Origin: UBA5951 sp012269555
Lineage (GTDB): Bacteria > Pseudomonadota > Alphaproteobacteria > Puniceispirillales > Puniceispirillaceae
Assembly: GCA_038147755.1 (NCBI GenBank)
Contig: JAYQTS010000006.1
Span: 1-64,000 of the forward strand
Reading direction: 5' to 3'
DNA: 64,000 nucleotides
Below, one piece after another: positions 9,778 to 18,172 of the stretch. The notes under the pieces are model-generated. The model saw nothing but the letters and a program-made list of their open reading frames with translations, had not been told where the DNA came from and made no database searches. Numbering within the stretch: the stretch's first letter is position 1; each line of letters begins with the position of its first letter. Position numbers and translations under genes: made by a program.

Positions 9778-11259
9778 CTATTTTACTTGTTCTTCTGCAA
9801 TTAAATTTTCAACAACTTTTGCTGAACATAAAACACCAGGCATACCCGCACCTGGATGTGTGCCAGCGCCAGTAAAGAATAAATTATTAATATGAGGGTC
9901 TCTATTATGATATCTAAACCAGGCTGATTGTGCAAAAATTGGTGCAATAGAAAATCCAGCGCCATGTTTTGCTCTATAGTTGGTCTTAAATTCACGTGGG
10001 CTCATCCAAAATGGGTCCACAATTGTTTCTTTCAAATTTGGCATTATGGTTCTGTTAAGTGCATTTATGATTCTTTCCTGCAAAGCAGGTCCTTGCACGT
10101 CCCAATTTACGTTTCCTTGAAGGTTAGGTACAGGACACAACACGTAAAAGCTATCGCACCCATCCGGAGCAAAAGACGGATCTGTTGCAGTTGGTCTGTG
10201 AAGGTACAAGGAAAAGTCATCTGTTAATATTTTTGCGTTGAATATATCCGAGAGCAGTTCACGGTAACGCTTTCCCATCCATATTGTGTGATGGGCAACT
10301 TTTTTATATTTCGTATTCGTGCCAAAAAATAATACATATAGGCCCATTGAATATCGAGTAAATTTTTCAGGAATGGCCTTTTTCCTGCGTCTTGGTTGCG
10401 CAGATAATAGCTCATCATAAACAGTTGGTGTATCCGCATTACACACTATTCGGTTAGAAGAAATTATTTCTCCTGAACTAGTTACAACCCCAGTTGAACG
10501 CCCATTTTCGACTAAAATCTGTTCAACGTCTGTGTTAAAACGGATAGAAATATTTTGTCGAATCATTAATGATTCTAGCTCCTTGATCAATTTACCAGTA
10601 CCGCCCATACAGAAAAATACGCCCCATTTCCGCTCTAGGTAATGAATGAGTGCGTAAATAGATGTTGTGTCAAACGGATTACCTCCTACTAATAGAGGGT
10701 GAATTGAGAAAGCTTGGCGAATTTGCGGATGTTGTATATGACTATTCACCAACTGAGATACAGTAAGGTAGCTTTTAAGTTTTAATAAAGAAGGTATTTG
10801 TTTAAGCATTGAGCTAAACTTTGTAAAAGGTTTATCAGCAAGTTCGGTAAAACCAATATTAAAGATCTTTTCTGATGTATTAATTAACCTATCATAACCC
10901 TCCACATCTTCTCTGTTAAAGCGAGAAATTTCTTCTTTTGTTTTTTCAATACTAGCAGTGTAATCGAATGTATCACCGGTTGAGTCAAAGTAAAAACGAT
11001 ACCACAAATCCAAGGGTTTGAACTCTAAGTAGTCTTGTCTTTTTTCACCAAACAAGCTGAATAATTCGTCGAATAAAAACGGGGCAGTAATCACGGTTGG
11101 TCCTGCGTCATGTTTAAAACCGTTTTTCTCAAAAACCTGAGCTCTCCCGCCAGCCGCAGGCAGCTTTTCTAAAACCTCTACCTCATCTCCTTTTGCGCGT
11201 AACCTCAAGGCAGCCGCTATTCCGCCAAGTCCTGCGCCAATCACTAAAGAACGTGTCAT
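9778..11259 (-). CDS. crtI: Phytoene desaturase CrtI
   Basis: An FAD-dependent desaturase that introduces four double bonds into phytoene to make lycopene. It has the N-terminal FAD motif VIGAGLGGIAAALRLRAKG, followed by GGRAQVFEKNGFKHDAGPTV, and the bacterial-type desaturase C-terminal signature FFTGAGTHPGAGMPGVLCSA. The length of 493 residues is typical. The 143 bases between crtE and crtI (11260-11402) are the largest gap within the pigment genes and could hold a secondary promoter; no convincing -35/-10 pair was found there. Confidence 0.96.
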   Translation of the reverse strand: MTRSLVIGAGLGGIAAALRLRAKGDEVEVLEKLPAAGGRAQVFEKNGFKHDAGPTVITAPFLFDELFSLFGEKRQDYLEFKPLDLWYRFYFDSTGDTFDYTASIEKTKEEISRFNREDVEGYDRLINTSEKIFNIGFTELADKPFTKFSSMLKQIPSLLKLKSYLTVSQLVNSHIQHPQIRQAFSIHPLLVGGNPFDTTSIYALIHYLERKWGVFFCMGGTGKLIKELESLMIRQNISIRFNTDVEQILVENGRSTGVVTSSGEIISSNRIVCNADTPTVYDELLSAQPRRRKKAIPEKFTRYSMGLYVLFFGTNTKYKKVAHHTIWMGKRYRELLSDIFNAKILTDDFSLYLHRPTATDPSFAPDGCDSFYVLCPVPNLQGNVNWDVQGPALQERIINALNRTIMPNLKETIVDPFWMSPREFKTNYRAKHGAGFSIAPIFAQSAWFRYHNRDPHINNLFFTGAGTHPGAGMPGVLCSAKVVENLIAEEQVK

Positions 11260-11402
11260 GCTAAAATTGTACCATAATTATATTTGTCACTTCTTATTTT
11301 ATTTAAGTTATGAATACAAATTATATGTAAAACATGTAGTTATAACTGCCAGAAAATGAGGCTTTTTGTAATACGATAAATTGATGCAGGTAATAAGAGA
11401 TG

Positions 11403-12419
11403 TTATTGGCAAGAAGCACCAATTTGTTCACAAACATTCCGAAGTTGTTTTTGGATTGGGGCAATAACACCAATACAATCTTTTGGGAGAGTGCCAGAAA
11501 CACCTTCTGCTCGTTTCAATAATTTATACATTTCTTTTGCAACTTCATGAATTGCACCAGACTCTGTAATTTTCTTTTGCCAATAATTAGCTTTATTTTG
11601 TGATTTACCGGCTAGCCAGGAGTCAAATAGAGATCGTTCCGGAGTTTTAAGAAAATTACGAAAATATACGATTACAGCATTTGGTGCTCGTCGTTTTAAA
11701 TCTGAGGAGGGGCTTGCTGCTCCATCTGTTCCAAGAATATTTTGAATGTCGTTTGCAAATTGATAACAAATTCCCATCGTAACAAAATAGTGGTTAATTT
11801 CCTCTATTAATTCACTTCTCCCAGCAATTTCAGCTATCCCTTCAATGGCGGCAACAAATAATGGTGCTGTTTTTCCAGCGCTAATCTCAAGATATTTATC
11901 TATATCTGGGTATAGTGCATTGTCAAATTCTAGGGCTTGACCAGCAATTGTGGATTTAACGTGATTTGAAAGTTTGGTTACGAGATTAAACGAATTTGAT
12001 AAACAAGCGGCTTTTGCGGCCTGTTCTAAAGCTTCTGCAATCATCCAGTCTCCCAAAGCTAACGCTATATCTCGGCCATATTTAGCCCAAACAGATGCGT
12101 TATTTCTGCGTATAGTGTCTCCATCACAAATATCATCATGAATTAAAGATGCATTATGTAGTAATTCGACTGCGGAAGCCCAATGTAGACATGCAGCACT
12201 ATCTGCGCCAAATTTTTCTCCTGCACTTAGCGCTATCTTTGCTCTTAATTGCTTTCCCTTTGAGGAAAAATGGTGGGTTGCAGCAGCTGATAAGGGGTGT
12301 TTATTTGATGGCAGGATAGAAATAAAAAATTGATTAAATATAAAATTATGGGATCCATCACTGGTGTATTTATTGGATGGTGAATGCTGCTTTTCACTTA
12401 TAAAATAGCTATCCGGCAT
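11403..12419 (-). CDS. crtE: Geranylgeranyl diphosphate synthase CrtE
   Basis: A trans-prenyltransferase that makes C20 GGPP for phytoene synthase. The first aspartate-rich motif is clear (LLHNASLIHDDICDGDTIRR). The second is weak: QFANDIQNILG, with NDIQN in place of the usual DDxxD. The 338-residue length fits the family. It is the first pigment gene after the rhodopsin terminator. Its Shine-Dalgarno GGGAG sits directly after the terminator T-run, so ribosome binding and termination signals are adjacent. Position in the cluster favours GGPP over FPP as product. Confidence 0.9.
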   Translation of the reverse strand: MPDSYFISEKQHSPSNKYTSDGSHNFIFNQFFISILPSNKHPLSAAATHHFSSKGKQLRAKIALSAGEKFGADSAACLHWASAVELLHNASLIHDDICDGDTIRRNNASVWAKYGRDIALALGDWMIAEALEQAAKAACLSNSFNLVTKLSNHVKSTIAGQALEFDNALYPDIDKYLEISAGKTAPLFVAAIEGIAEIAGRSELIEEINHYFVTMGICYQFANDIQNILGTDGAASPSSDLKRRAPNAVIVYFRNFLKTPERSLFDSWLAGKSQNKANYWQKKITESGAIHEVAKEMYKLLKRAEGVSGTLPKDCIGVIAPIQKQLRNVCEQIGASCQ

Positions 12420-12430
12420 TAACTACTCCC

Positions 12431-12467
12431 AAAAAAAAGACAGGTTCAGTGTTTGAACCTGTCTTTT
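12431..12467 (-). terminator. Intrinsic terminator after the proteorhodopsin gene
   Basis: On the minus strand a perfect 10-bp stem (GACAGGTTCA paired with TGAACCTGTC, 5-nt loop) is followed by eight T residues, an ideal Rho-independent terminator. It begins about 10 bases after the rhodopsin stop codon and ends about a dozen bases before the crtE ATG. It should make rhodopsin mRNA mostly monocistronic, leaving the pigment genes to read-through or a promoter of their own. Confidence 0.9.
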
Positions 12468-12477
12468 ATTTAGATAT

Positions 12478-13248
12478 TTATGCTTTTGCTTCAGACTCTG
12501 TAACAGCAACGTTCCAGATGATAACTCCGAACGCAATTTTGTTAAGTACGTCTGCAAGGTTGTAAATAATGTTAAGTGTTGCCATATCGGCGCCACCAGC
12601 CATGTATCCGAAGAAGTAACCTAACGGATAAATCGCCCAACCAATAGTCACAATCCAACGCATTGTTGAGTAAGCGGATTTAACTGACTCTGGAGCCTCA
12701 TCGGCAGCAACACGTCCTGCTTCACCTGCAAAAATTTCATACAGGATGTATGCCCAGCCAGCCATTCCGATGATAAATGCCACAGTTACATTCATGTAAC
12801 CTGCTTCACCTAAATAACCGCCTACAAGCATGATTAGCGTACCGATAGTTAGACGCCAGAAAACACCACCTGAGATATTAGTAATCGCACGCAGGATTAA
12901 GTAAAACTCAATCATCAATAGCGGCACTGTGATTAGCCAGTCGATATACCGGTAAACCGTTGGCGTATCTCCTGTTGCCACCCAAACATCACGCATATAA
13001 AAGTAATGTACCGCGGCAATTAAAGTAACGAGACCCGAAACCACTAATGATGTTTTCCACTTTGCGGACACACGTTGTGTTTCCATAAAGAAGAAAGCCG
13101 TTGAAGCGACTAAGGCCATTGATATCAGCCAGAAGCTGATTCCAACAAAATCATCGCTTTGAAGGTTGTCTGCAGCCATCGCGGCTACAGGTAAAATTGA
13201 CAGAATACCTGTCGTAATTGCAAATTTCATTGCTTCAATCATTGTCAT
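12478..13248 (-). CDS. Proteorhodopsin, green-tuned light-driven proton pump
   Basis: A seven-helix retinal protein of 256 residues with a signal-like N-terminus. Numbering from the ATG at 13248, RYIDW supplies the proton acceptor Asp103, Thr107 and the proton donor Glu114 follow (a DTE motif, typical of proton pumps), and His81 in helix B is the usual Asp partner. LADVLNKIAF holds the retinal Schiff-base lysine, Lys237. Residue 111, equivalent to PR position 105, is Leu, which predicts green absorption. I chose the start from GGGAG seven bases upstream; the longer open frame to 13395 is leader. It heads the crtEIBY-blh-idi cluster. Confidence 0.98.
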   Translation of the reverse strand: MTMIEAMKFAITTGILSILPVAAMAADNLQSDDFVGISFWLISMALVASTAFFFMETQRVSAKWKTSLVVSGLVTLIAAVHYFYMRDVWVATGDTPTVYRYIDWLITVPLLMIEFYLILRAITNISGGVFWRLTIGTLIMLVGGYLGEAGYMNVTVAFIIGMAGWAYILYEIFAGEAGRVAADEAPESVKSAYSTMRWIVTIGWAIYPLGYFFGYMAGGADMATLNIIYNLADVLNKIAFGVIIWNVAVTESEAKA

Positions 13249-13269
13249 TAGGACACTCCCAAAAAACTT

Positions 13270-13323
13270 CGTTCTAGAACGCCCTACCTTTTTAAACACA
13301 AACCTTATTTTGATAAAGTTTGT
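13270..13323 (-). promoter_or_regulatory. Inverted repeats in the proteorhodopsin leader
   Basis: Just upstream of the rhodopsin ATG are two symmetric elements. A 12-bp palindrome, CGTTCTAGAACG, lies at 13270-13281. At 13298-13323 an 11-bp stem on the minus strand pairs ACAAACTTTAT with ATAAGGTTTGT (one G-U pair) around a CAAA tetraloop. Either could be an operator or, if transcribed, an mRNA stabilising or translation-control hairpin. The remainder up to 13676 is very AT-rich and must contain the divergent promoters; a TATACA-like -10 lies near 13350 without a strong -35. Confidence 0.45.
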
Positions 13324-13688
13324 ACCCCCCGAGACACCATGTATAAAAATTAACGTATAGGCAAGAAAGAAAATTGTTTTTACAAAAAAAAACATAAAAA
13401 ATTATATAAATGTCTGAAAAATAGATATAAATTAGATAAAATTAAATAATGTTTTTTTTTAAAAAACAACTTTAAGTTGTAAAAATATTTTAAATAATTA
13501 TTTATAAGGGTAAATAAAACGCTTGAATCAGTCATTTTTAGCTACTGAAATCATCTTTTGATACTAATTTTTTCAATGTGTTTTTACTTAATTTTTTTTT
13601 TATTATCTGTTGAGGGTTGATTTTAATAAAATATAGTAGCCAAATTATTCTATTTTACTTTTAGGGTTAATACGGATTGGGAAAAATA

Positions 13689-13946
13689 ATGATGAGTGAT
13701 ACAGTCTTGTTTGGTGGTTTGGGCATATTAATTTTAGGCGGATTAATCTGGTTTCTAGCTCAAAGAGTATCTAAGAGTGGTCTTTCAGAAAAAACAAGAC
13801 GACTATCTATATATTTAATTATAGGTGGATTTATATTATGCGTGATTATGGTTATGCGCTGGCACTCGGAGAATTATATTGCCCAGAACAAATTGGGGTC
13901 TTTAAATACTCATTGGGAAAACCAAAATTTGGAAACTTTATCATAA
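13689..13946 (+). CDS. Small two-helix membrane protein of unknown function
   Basis: I do not recognise this family. The protein has about 85 residues from the ATG at 13689 (a second ATG follows at once; a TTG at 13677 is possible). It has two clear hydrophobic segments, about residues 4-22 (LFGGLGILILGGLIWFL) and 40-57, joined by a short basic loop (SKSGLSEKTRR), so both ends probably face the periplasm. The tail is polar. It is divergent from proteorhodopsin across a shared AT-rich region and 56 bp upstream of a flavin reductase, so it may share regulation with either. Confidence 0.65.
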   Translation: MMSDTVLFGGLGILILGGLIWFLAQRVSKSGLSEKTRRLSIYLIIGGFILCVIMVMRWHSENYIAQNKLGSLNTHWENQNLETLS

Positions 13947-14002
13947 AAGTCGATAGAAATTTTAAAAATTTAAGTGTTTTTTTGACATAAAAGTAAAAAC
14001 AA

Positions 14003-15238
14003 ATGAAGAAAATTGTAATAATTGGAGCAAGCCATGCGGGTATAAGTTGTGCTGAAAAATTACGTAGGTACGGATTTGATGGAAGAATTACTTTGATTGA
14101 CCGTATTCCTGGGCTTCCAGTGCAGAGACCACCATTATCAAAAGACTTTCTTAAGTATAAAAATGTTGAATTACATGGTTTTTATCTTCGCCAAAAAGAA
14201 TATTATGAAAAAGAGAAAATTGAACTGGTTACAGGCAAAGATGTCGTTGCCGTAAACAGAGAATCAAATTCGATAATTTTCGAAAGTGACTCAGAAATAA
14301 ATTATGACGTTTTAATATTAGCAACGGGTGCTGATGCAAAAATTCCCGATTATGTAAGGAAAGATATCAGTAATATTTATGTTTTACGAGATAATGAAGA
14401 TGCCGTTCGATTAAAAGAAGGGGCATTAATAGCAAATAAAGCTGTAATTGTAGGAGGCGGTTTTATTGGTCTGGAGGTAGCTTCATCTTTACGAAGTATT
14501 GGACTTTCTGTCGATTTAATAGAATTTGCGCCAAGATTACTACCGCGAGTCTCTTCTCAGTATATTTCTGATTATTTGCAATTAGTTCATCAAAAAGAGG
14601 GTGTTTCTATCCATCTCAGTCAGAGTATAGAGGAAGTTATCTATTCAAAATTTAATAAAGTGGAAGCCGTAAAGCTCTGCTCTGGAAAAATTCTGAGGTG
14701 TGATGTCTTAATATATGGTATTGGTGTATCACCGAATATAAAACTCGCAAATGATTTAGGGCTTTCGGTTGCTGATGGCGTAGAAGTGGACTCGAGTTAT
14801 TTAGCGGGTAAAAATATTTATGCAATTGGAGATGTTGCCTATTCTTCGGGAGAATTTAATAGTCGAATTGAATCTGTTTTTCATGCCCAATTTAGTGCCA
14901 CAGTAGCTGCAGCATCGATAACTAACTCTCCTTTACCATCTCAACCGGTATTTTGGTTTTGGTCCGATCAATATGACTTAAAATTGCAAATTGCAGGAAT
15001 CTTACCAAAACCAAAAAAAGATGAGTTTTTAAGAGGTGAAGTGCGCGAAGGAAAAAAAGAGGGTAGTTTTTCCGTGTGGAACTGGTACCAGAATAAATTA
15101 GTTTGTGTTGAAGCTGTAGAGGACTCACAAGCTTACATGGTAGGTAAAAGGTTAATTGAGCAAAATATTCCTATATCTCCTGCAATAATAAAAGATAGGT
15201 CTGCAGATTTAAAAGAAATGCTTAAAAACCTCCTATAA
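14003..15238 (+). CDS. FAD/NAD(P)-dependent ferredoxin/rubredoxin reductase-like oxidoreductase
   Basis: A 411-residue two-dinucleotide-domain flavoprotein of the class that passes electrons from NAD(P)H to ferredoxins or rubredoxins. FAD binding is shown by IVIIGASHAGISCAEKLR at the N-terminus and IYAIGDVA in the C-terminal half. NAD binding is shown by VIVGGGFIGLEVASSLRSIG near residue 150. The last ~90 residues resemble the reductase C-terminal domain, including FWFWSDQYDLKLQIAG. No partner ferredoxin or P450 is adjacent, so the acceptor is unknown. It may be co-transcribed with the small membrane protein upstream. Confidence 0.85.
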   Translation: MKKIVIIGASHAGISCAEKLRRYGFDGRITLIDRIPGLPVQRPPLSKDFLKYKNVELHGFYLRQKEYYEKEKIELVTGKDVVAVNRESNSIIFESDSEINYDVLILATGADAKIPDYVRKDISNIYVLRDNEDAVRLKEGALIANKAVIVGGGFIGLEVASSLRSIGLSVDLIEFAPRLLPRVSSQYISDYLQLVHQKEGVSIHLSQSIEEVIYSKFNKVEAVKLCSGKILRCDVLIYGIGVSPNIKLANDLGLSVADGVEVDSSYLAGKNIYAIGDVAYSSGEFNSRIESVFHAQFSATVAAASITNSPLPSQPVFWFWSDQYDLKLQIAGILPKPKKDEFLRGEVREGKKEGSFSVWNWYQNKLVCVEAVEDSQAYMVGKRLIEQNIPISPAIIKDRSADLKEMLKNLL

Positions 15239-15303
15239 AATAACTTAATTTTCGCTATTTTAATTTTAGAGCTCTTTTTTAGCCAAAATGGAAACCCAAT
15301 AAA

Positions 15304-16188
15304 ATGAATAAAGCACTATATGGTTATCTCAGTGCAACATCGGGAGCATTAATTTGGGGGGTAGTACCTCTTTATTATAATTTATTGTATAAATACGCTT
15401 TTATTGAAATTGTTGCTCAACGGGTATTTTGGGCTAGCCTTATATATATTTTTTTATTTGTTATTCAAAAACGTTTGTTAGAAATAATGGACGCGCTTAG
15501 CTCTCTTAAAAATATTATTTTATTTTTAGTCTGTGCGCTTTTAATAAGTGCTAATTGGTTATTTTTCATTTTTGCTATTCATCATGGACAATTAATGCAG
15601 TCAGCTCTTGGATACTACATTTATCCGTTATTAACTGCTACCCTAGGATATTTTTTTCTGGGTGAGCGCTTAGAAAAAACAACCAAGATCGCATTTTTTT
15701 GCTGTCATAGCTGTTTTTCTTAAAGGCTCTGCTCTATCAAATTTTCCATGGATTGCAATTAGTATGGCTACGACATTTGCAGCCTATGCGATTATAAGAA
15801 AGCAACTCCCAGTGAAATCAGATACGGGTTTAATGATTGAGACAACGTTACTTATGCCGATTGCATTGTTGTATTTTAGCTGGCAGTCAAGAGTTGGCAC
15901 GCCCCTATTTTTTGGTGGAGAAATTATTGGTTTGATATTAGCCATTTTCTGCGGATTGTTTACCATAATTCCGTTATATTTGTTTCATAATGGGAATAAG
16001 GCTTTACCGCTTGCTGTCGCTGGATTGATTTTTATTTAAATCCAACCAGTCAAATGATAATTAGCATTTTGTTAGGAGAAGACTTCAGTTTAATGGACAT
16101 TCTTGTGTTTGGTTTAATTTGGATTGGGCTAACAGTGCAATTTTCCCCTATGTTTTTTAACTCTACGCTTGTGTCAAAAAAGCATTAA
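15304..16188 (+). CDS. rarD: EamA/RarD-family permease, frameshifted twice
   Basis: A ten-helix drug/metabolite transporter of the RarD type; the substrate is unknown. The first segment carries SGALIWGVVPLYYNLL, the segment around ISANWLFFIFAIHHG and GYYIYPLLTATLGYFFLGE. The frame breaks in a T7 run at 15694-15700 and resumes as AVFLKGSALSNFPWIAIS, then IIRKQLPVKSDTGLMIETTL. It breaks again in a T5 run at 16029-16033 and resumes as LNPTSQMIISILLGEDFS to a stop at 16188. All parts align with one normal-length RarD of about 294 residues, so both lesions look like homopolymer errors. Confidence 0.88.
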
Positions 16189-16208
16189 AATAGGTACTAT
16201 GTAAATAC

Positions 16209-16673
16209 CTACTCAGAAATACTTGCTGATATTATTCTGTCTGGTTCGATTGGAGGTTCGCCAGCAGAGATTTTGTATACATTATCCATTCCATCTGAGA
16301 CCTGGCCCCAAACAGTGTATTGCCCTGTCAAATGTGAACATCCGTCATAGCAAATGAAAAATTGCGAGTCAGCGCTATCTGGATTTGAAGTTCTTGCCAT
16401 GCCCACGGTGCCTTCCCGATAAGAATAATCTGAAAACTCTGCTTTAAGTTTCTGTCCTGATCCCCCCATGCCATTGCCATCAGGGTCACCTGTTTGAGCC
16501 ATGAAACCAGGAATTACTCTGTGGAATATAATTCCATCATAAAATCCTGTTTCAGCGAGTTCTGAAATGCGTGCGACATGATTTGGTGCTAGCTCGGGCA
16601 ATAAGCTGATTTCTATATTACCAGCGGTGGTCTCCAGTGTAAGTTTTAAATCTGTATCTGCCTTAGTTTGCAT
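16209..16673 (-). CDS. Peptidyl-prolyl cis-trans isomerase, cyclophilin type
   Basis: A 154-residue single-domain cyclophilin that catalyses proline isomerisation during protein folding. Core motifs: TGFYDGIIFHRVIPGFMAQT with the catalytic Arg, GDPDGNGMGGSG, VGMARTSNPDSADSQFFI and HLTGQYTVWGQV. There is no signal peptide, so it is probably cytoplasmic (PpiB-like). It is convergent with rarD, 20 bp away. Confidence 0.93.
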   Translation of the reverse strand: MQTKADTDLKLTLETTAGNIEISLLPELAPNHVARISELAETGFYDGIIFHRVIPGFMAQTGDPDGNGMGGSGQKLKAEFSDYSYREGTVGMARTSNPDSADSQFFICYDGCSHLTGQYTVWGQVSDGMDNVYKISAGEPPIEPDRIISASISE

Positions 16674-16809
16674 GCCTATAAATCCTGTTATAATAAAAAT
16701 AAAATAATAATCGCATTATACTGAATCCAGTTTTTGTATTCTTTAAATATATGTGAAATAGGGTGGGGGACTATAATTAGTCAAGCATTGAATTGAAAAA
16801 GATGCTATT

Positions 16810-17286
16810 TTAGCATAATGCCTCTATTTGGGCATCTGTTAAATTACCAGGTACTATCACGACGGGTATTTTGCATCTTGCAGCGCCTTTGCCCGTAATA
16901 TAATTTACAATAGGACCAGCTGAGTCCGATTTTGTGTTTGCTCCAAGCACTAATTGACAAATTTGCTCTTCTTCTTCGATCAGTTGTAATATTTGGTCTG
17001 TAGTTTCACCTTCCCTGATATAAACAAGTGGTGTCTTGCCTGTAAATCTATTGGCATAGTCAGAATAGGATTTGATTATTTCTTCTGCTTGTTCGCGGGC
17101 TTCTTCTCTCATAAGAGCATTCACACTAGCCCAATGTCCAAAATCATTAGGTGTAATGACATAGACCAATGCAATATTAGCATCTATTGATTTTGCTCGA
17201 GCACAGGCGAAATGAAGAGCCTGATGAAGCTCTTCTGTTTCATCTACAACCACTAAAAAAAATCTATTTTTAGTTTCATTTTGCAT
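16810..17286 (-). CDS. Universal stress protein, UspA family
   Basis: A single-domain Usp of about 158 residues. The N-terminus RFFLVVVDETEELHQALHFA is the first strand and helix. The C-terminal part has VLGANTKSDSAGPIVNYITG followed by CKIPVVIVPG, which approximates the ATP-binding G-2X-G-9X-G(S/T) pattern. The ATG at 17286 is preferred over a TTG at 17298. Role beyond general stress tolerance cannot be told from sequence. It is flanked by cyclophilin and the TIGR02186 gene with separate gaps, so it is likely monocistronic. Confidence 0.85.
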   Translation of the reverse strand: MQNETKNRFFLVVVDETEELHQALHFACARAKSIDANIALVYVITPNDFGHWASVNALMREEAREQAEEIIKSYSDYANRFTGKTPLVYIREGETTDQILQLIEEEEQICQLVLGANTKSDSAGPIVNYITGKGAARCKIPVVIVPGNLTDAQIEALC

Positions 17287-17374
17287 AAAAAATCTCAATC
17301 CTGATTTGTTTTAAGTTTAACAATATTTGATGAAATATGACAACTTGTTGTTCAAAACCCATCTTATAGGAATC

Positions 17375-18172
17375 TTACGTTTTTCGAAAGATTGCCGCCG
17401 CAAGCCAACCCGCAAAAACAGCAAAAGCTATCGCAAATATTCCATAAAAAATAGAATATTCGTGGGCTAGTCTGTAGATTATAGCACTAAAGCCAGCTTT
17501 TTTAACAGCTATGGCAGTCTTATCTTCAGCAATAAAACGTCCATTCCTAAAATGAATGATCCGTACCTCATAGTCTCCAGTCGTAATGTTAGCTGGAAGG
17601 TCAACCTCCGTTCTAAAAAGTGCTCCTCTAATCACTTGAACTGCATTTTCATTAGTTTTCCATAGGGAGGCAGATTTCATATTGCGGTTTAGTGCCTCTA
17701 CCCATTCATTATAATTATTTGTGTCAAATTCTCCAGACTTTTCAAATTTTAGGTTTAGAAACTGTGTTCCAATACCCAAAGACTGTAGGACATCTCTGGT
17801 CGCTATTTTGGATAAAGTGTCGGTTGAAAATATTTGATAAAAAGCTGGTGCATTTTTCCATTTTATGGAATTGAATTTACCCAAATACCGCTCATTTTTG
17901 ATTTTTTTCTCGTTATAATCTCGGTTGGGGGCGCTGATGACCACTATTATATCATCGCCATCTTTTCCAGCAATTGAACCAAATAGTAGAAGAGATGCGC
18001 CATTAAAATCAGTGTTTATTGAAATATTTGACTTTGATAAATCTGCCACTAGTGCATTTGATTGAGCATAACAAGATGAAAAAAATGGAAAATTAATAAT
18101 AAATAAAAAGACACCAATCAGTACCATGTGTTTTATATCAGAATAACCACCATATTGGTAAGAAGGGCTCAT
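17375..18172 (-). CDS. TIGR02186 family membrane-anchored protein (partner of TauE/SafE)
   Basis: A conserved alphaproteobacterial protein of unknown function, 265 residues. It has an N-terminal signal or anchor (HMVLIGVFLFIINFPFF), an extracytoplasmic beta-rich region with LVADLSKSNISINTDFNGASL and LLFGSIAGKDGDDIIVVISAPN, and one C-terminal transmembrane helix (FYGIFAIAFAVFAGWLAAAI) with a basic end. Its start overlaps the stop of the TauE/SafE exporter as ATGA, a pairing known from other alphaproteobacteria, so it probably acts with that exporter at the periplasmic face. Confidence 0.85.
   Translation of the reverse strand: MSPSYQYGGYSDIKHMVLIGVFLFIINFPFFSSCYAQSNALVADLSKSNISINTDFNGASLLLFGSIAGKDGDDIIVVISAPNRDYNEKKIKNERYLGKFNSIKWKNAPAFYQIFSTDTLSKIATRDVLQSLGIGTQFLNLKFEKSGEFDTNNYNEWVEALNRNMKSASLWKTNENAVQVIRGALFRTEVDLPANITTGDYEVRIIHFRNGRFIAEDKTAIAVKKAGFSAIIYRLAHEYSIFYGIFAIAFAVFAGWLAAAIFRKT

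Noticed and set aside
9801..10439. Small open frames on both strands within crtI
   Set aside because: They lie inside the intact, motif-rich CrtI frame.
11321..11503. A 60-codon frame overlapping the 3' end of crtE
   Set aside because: Composition is low-complexity and it overlaps the crtE end; no start signal or family pattern.
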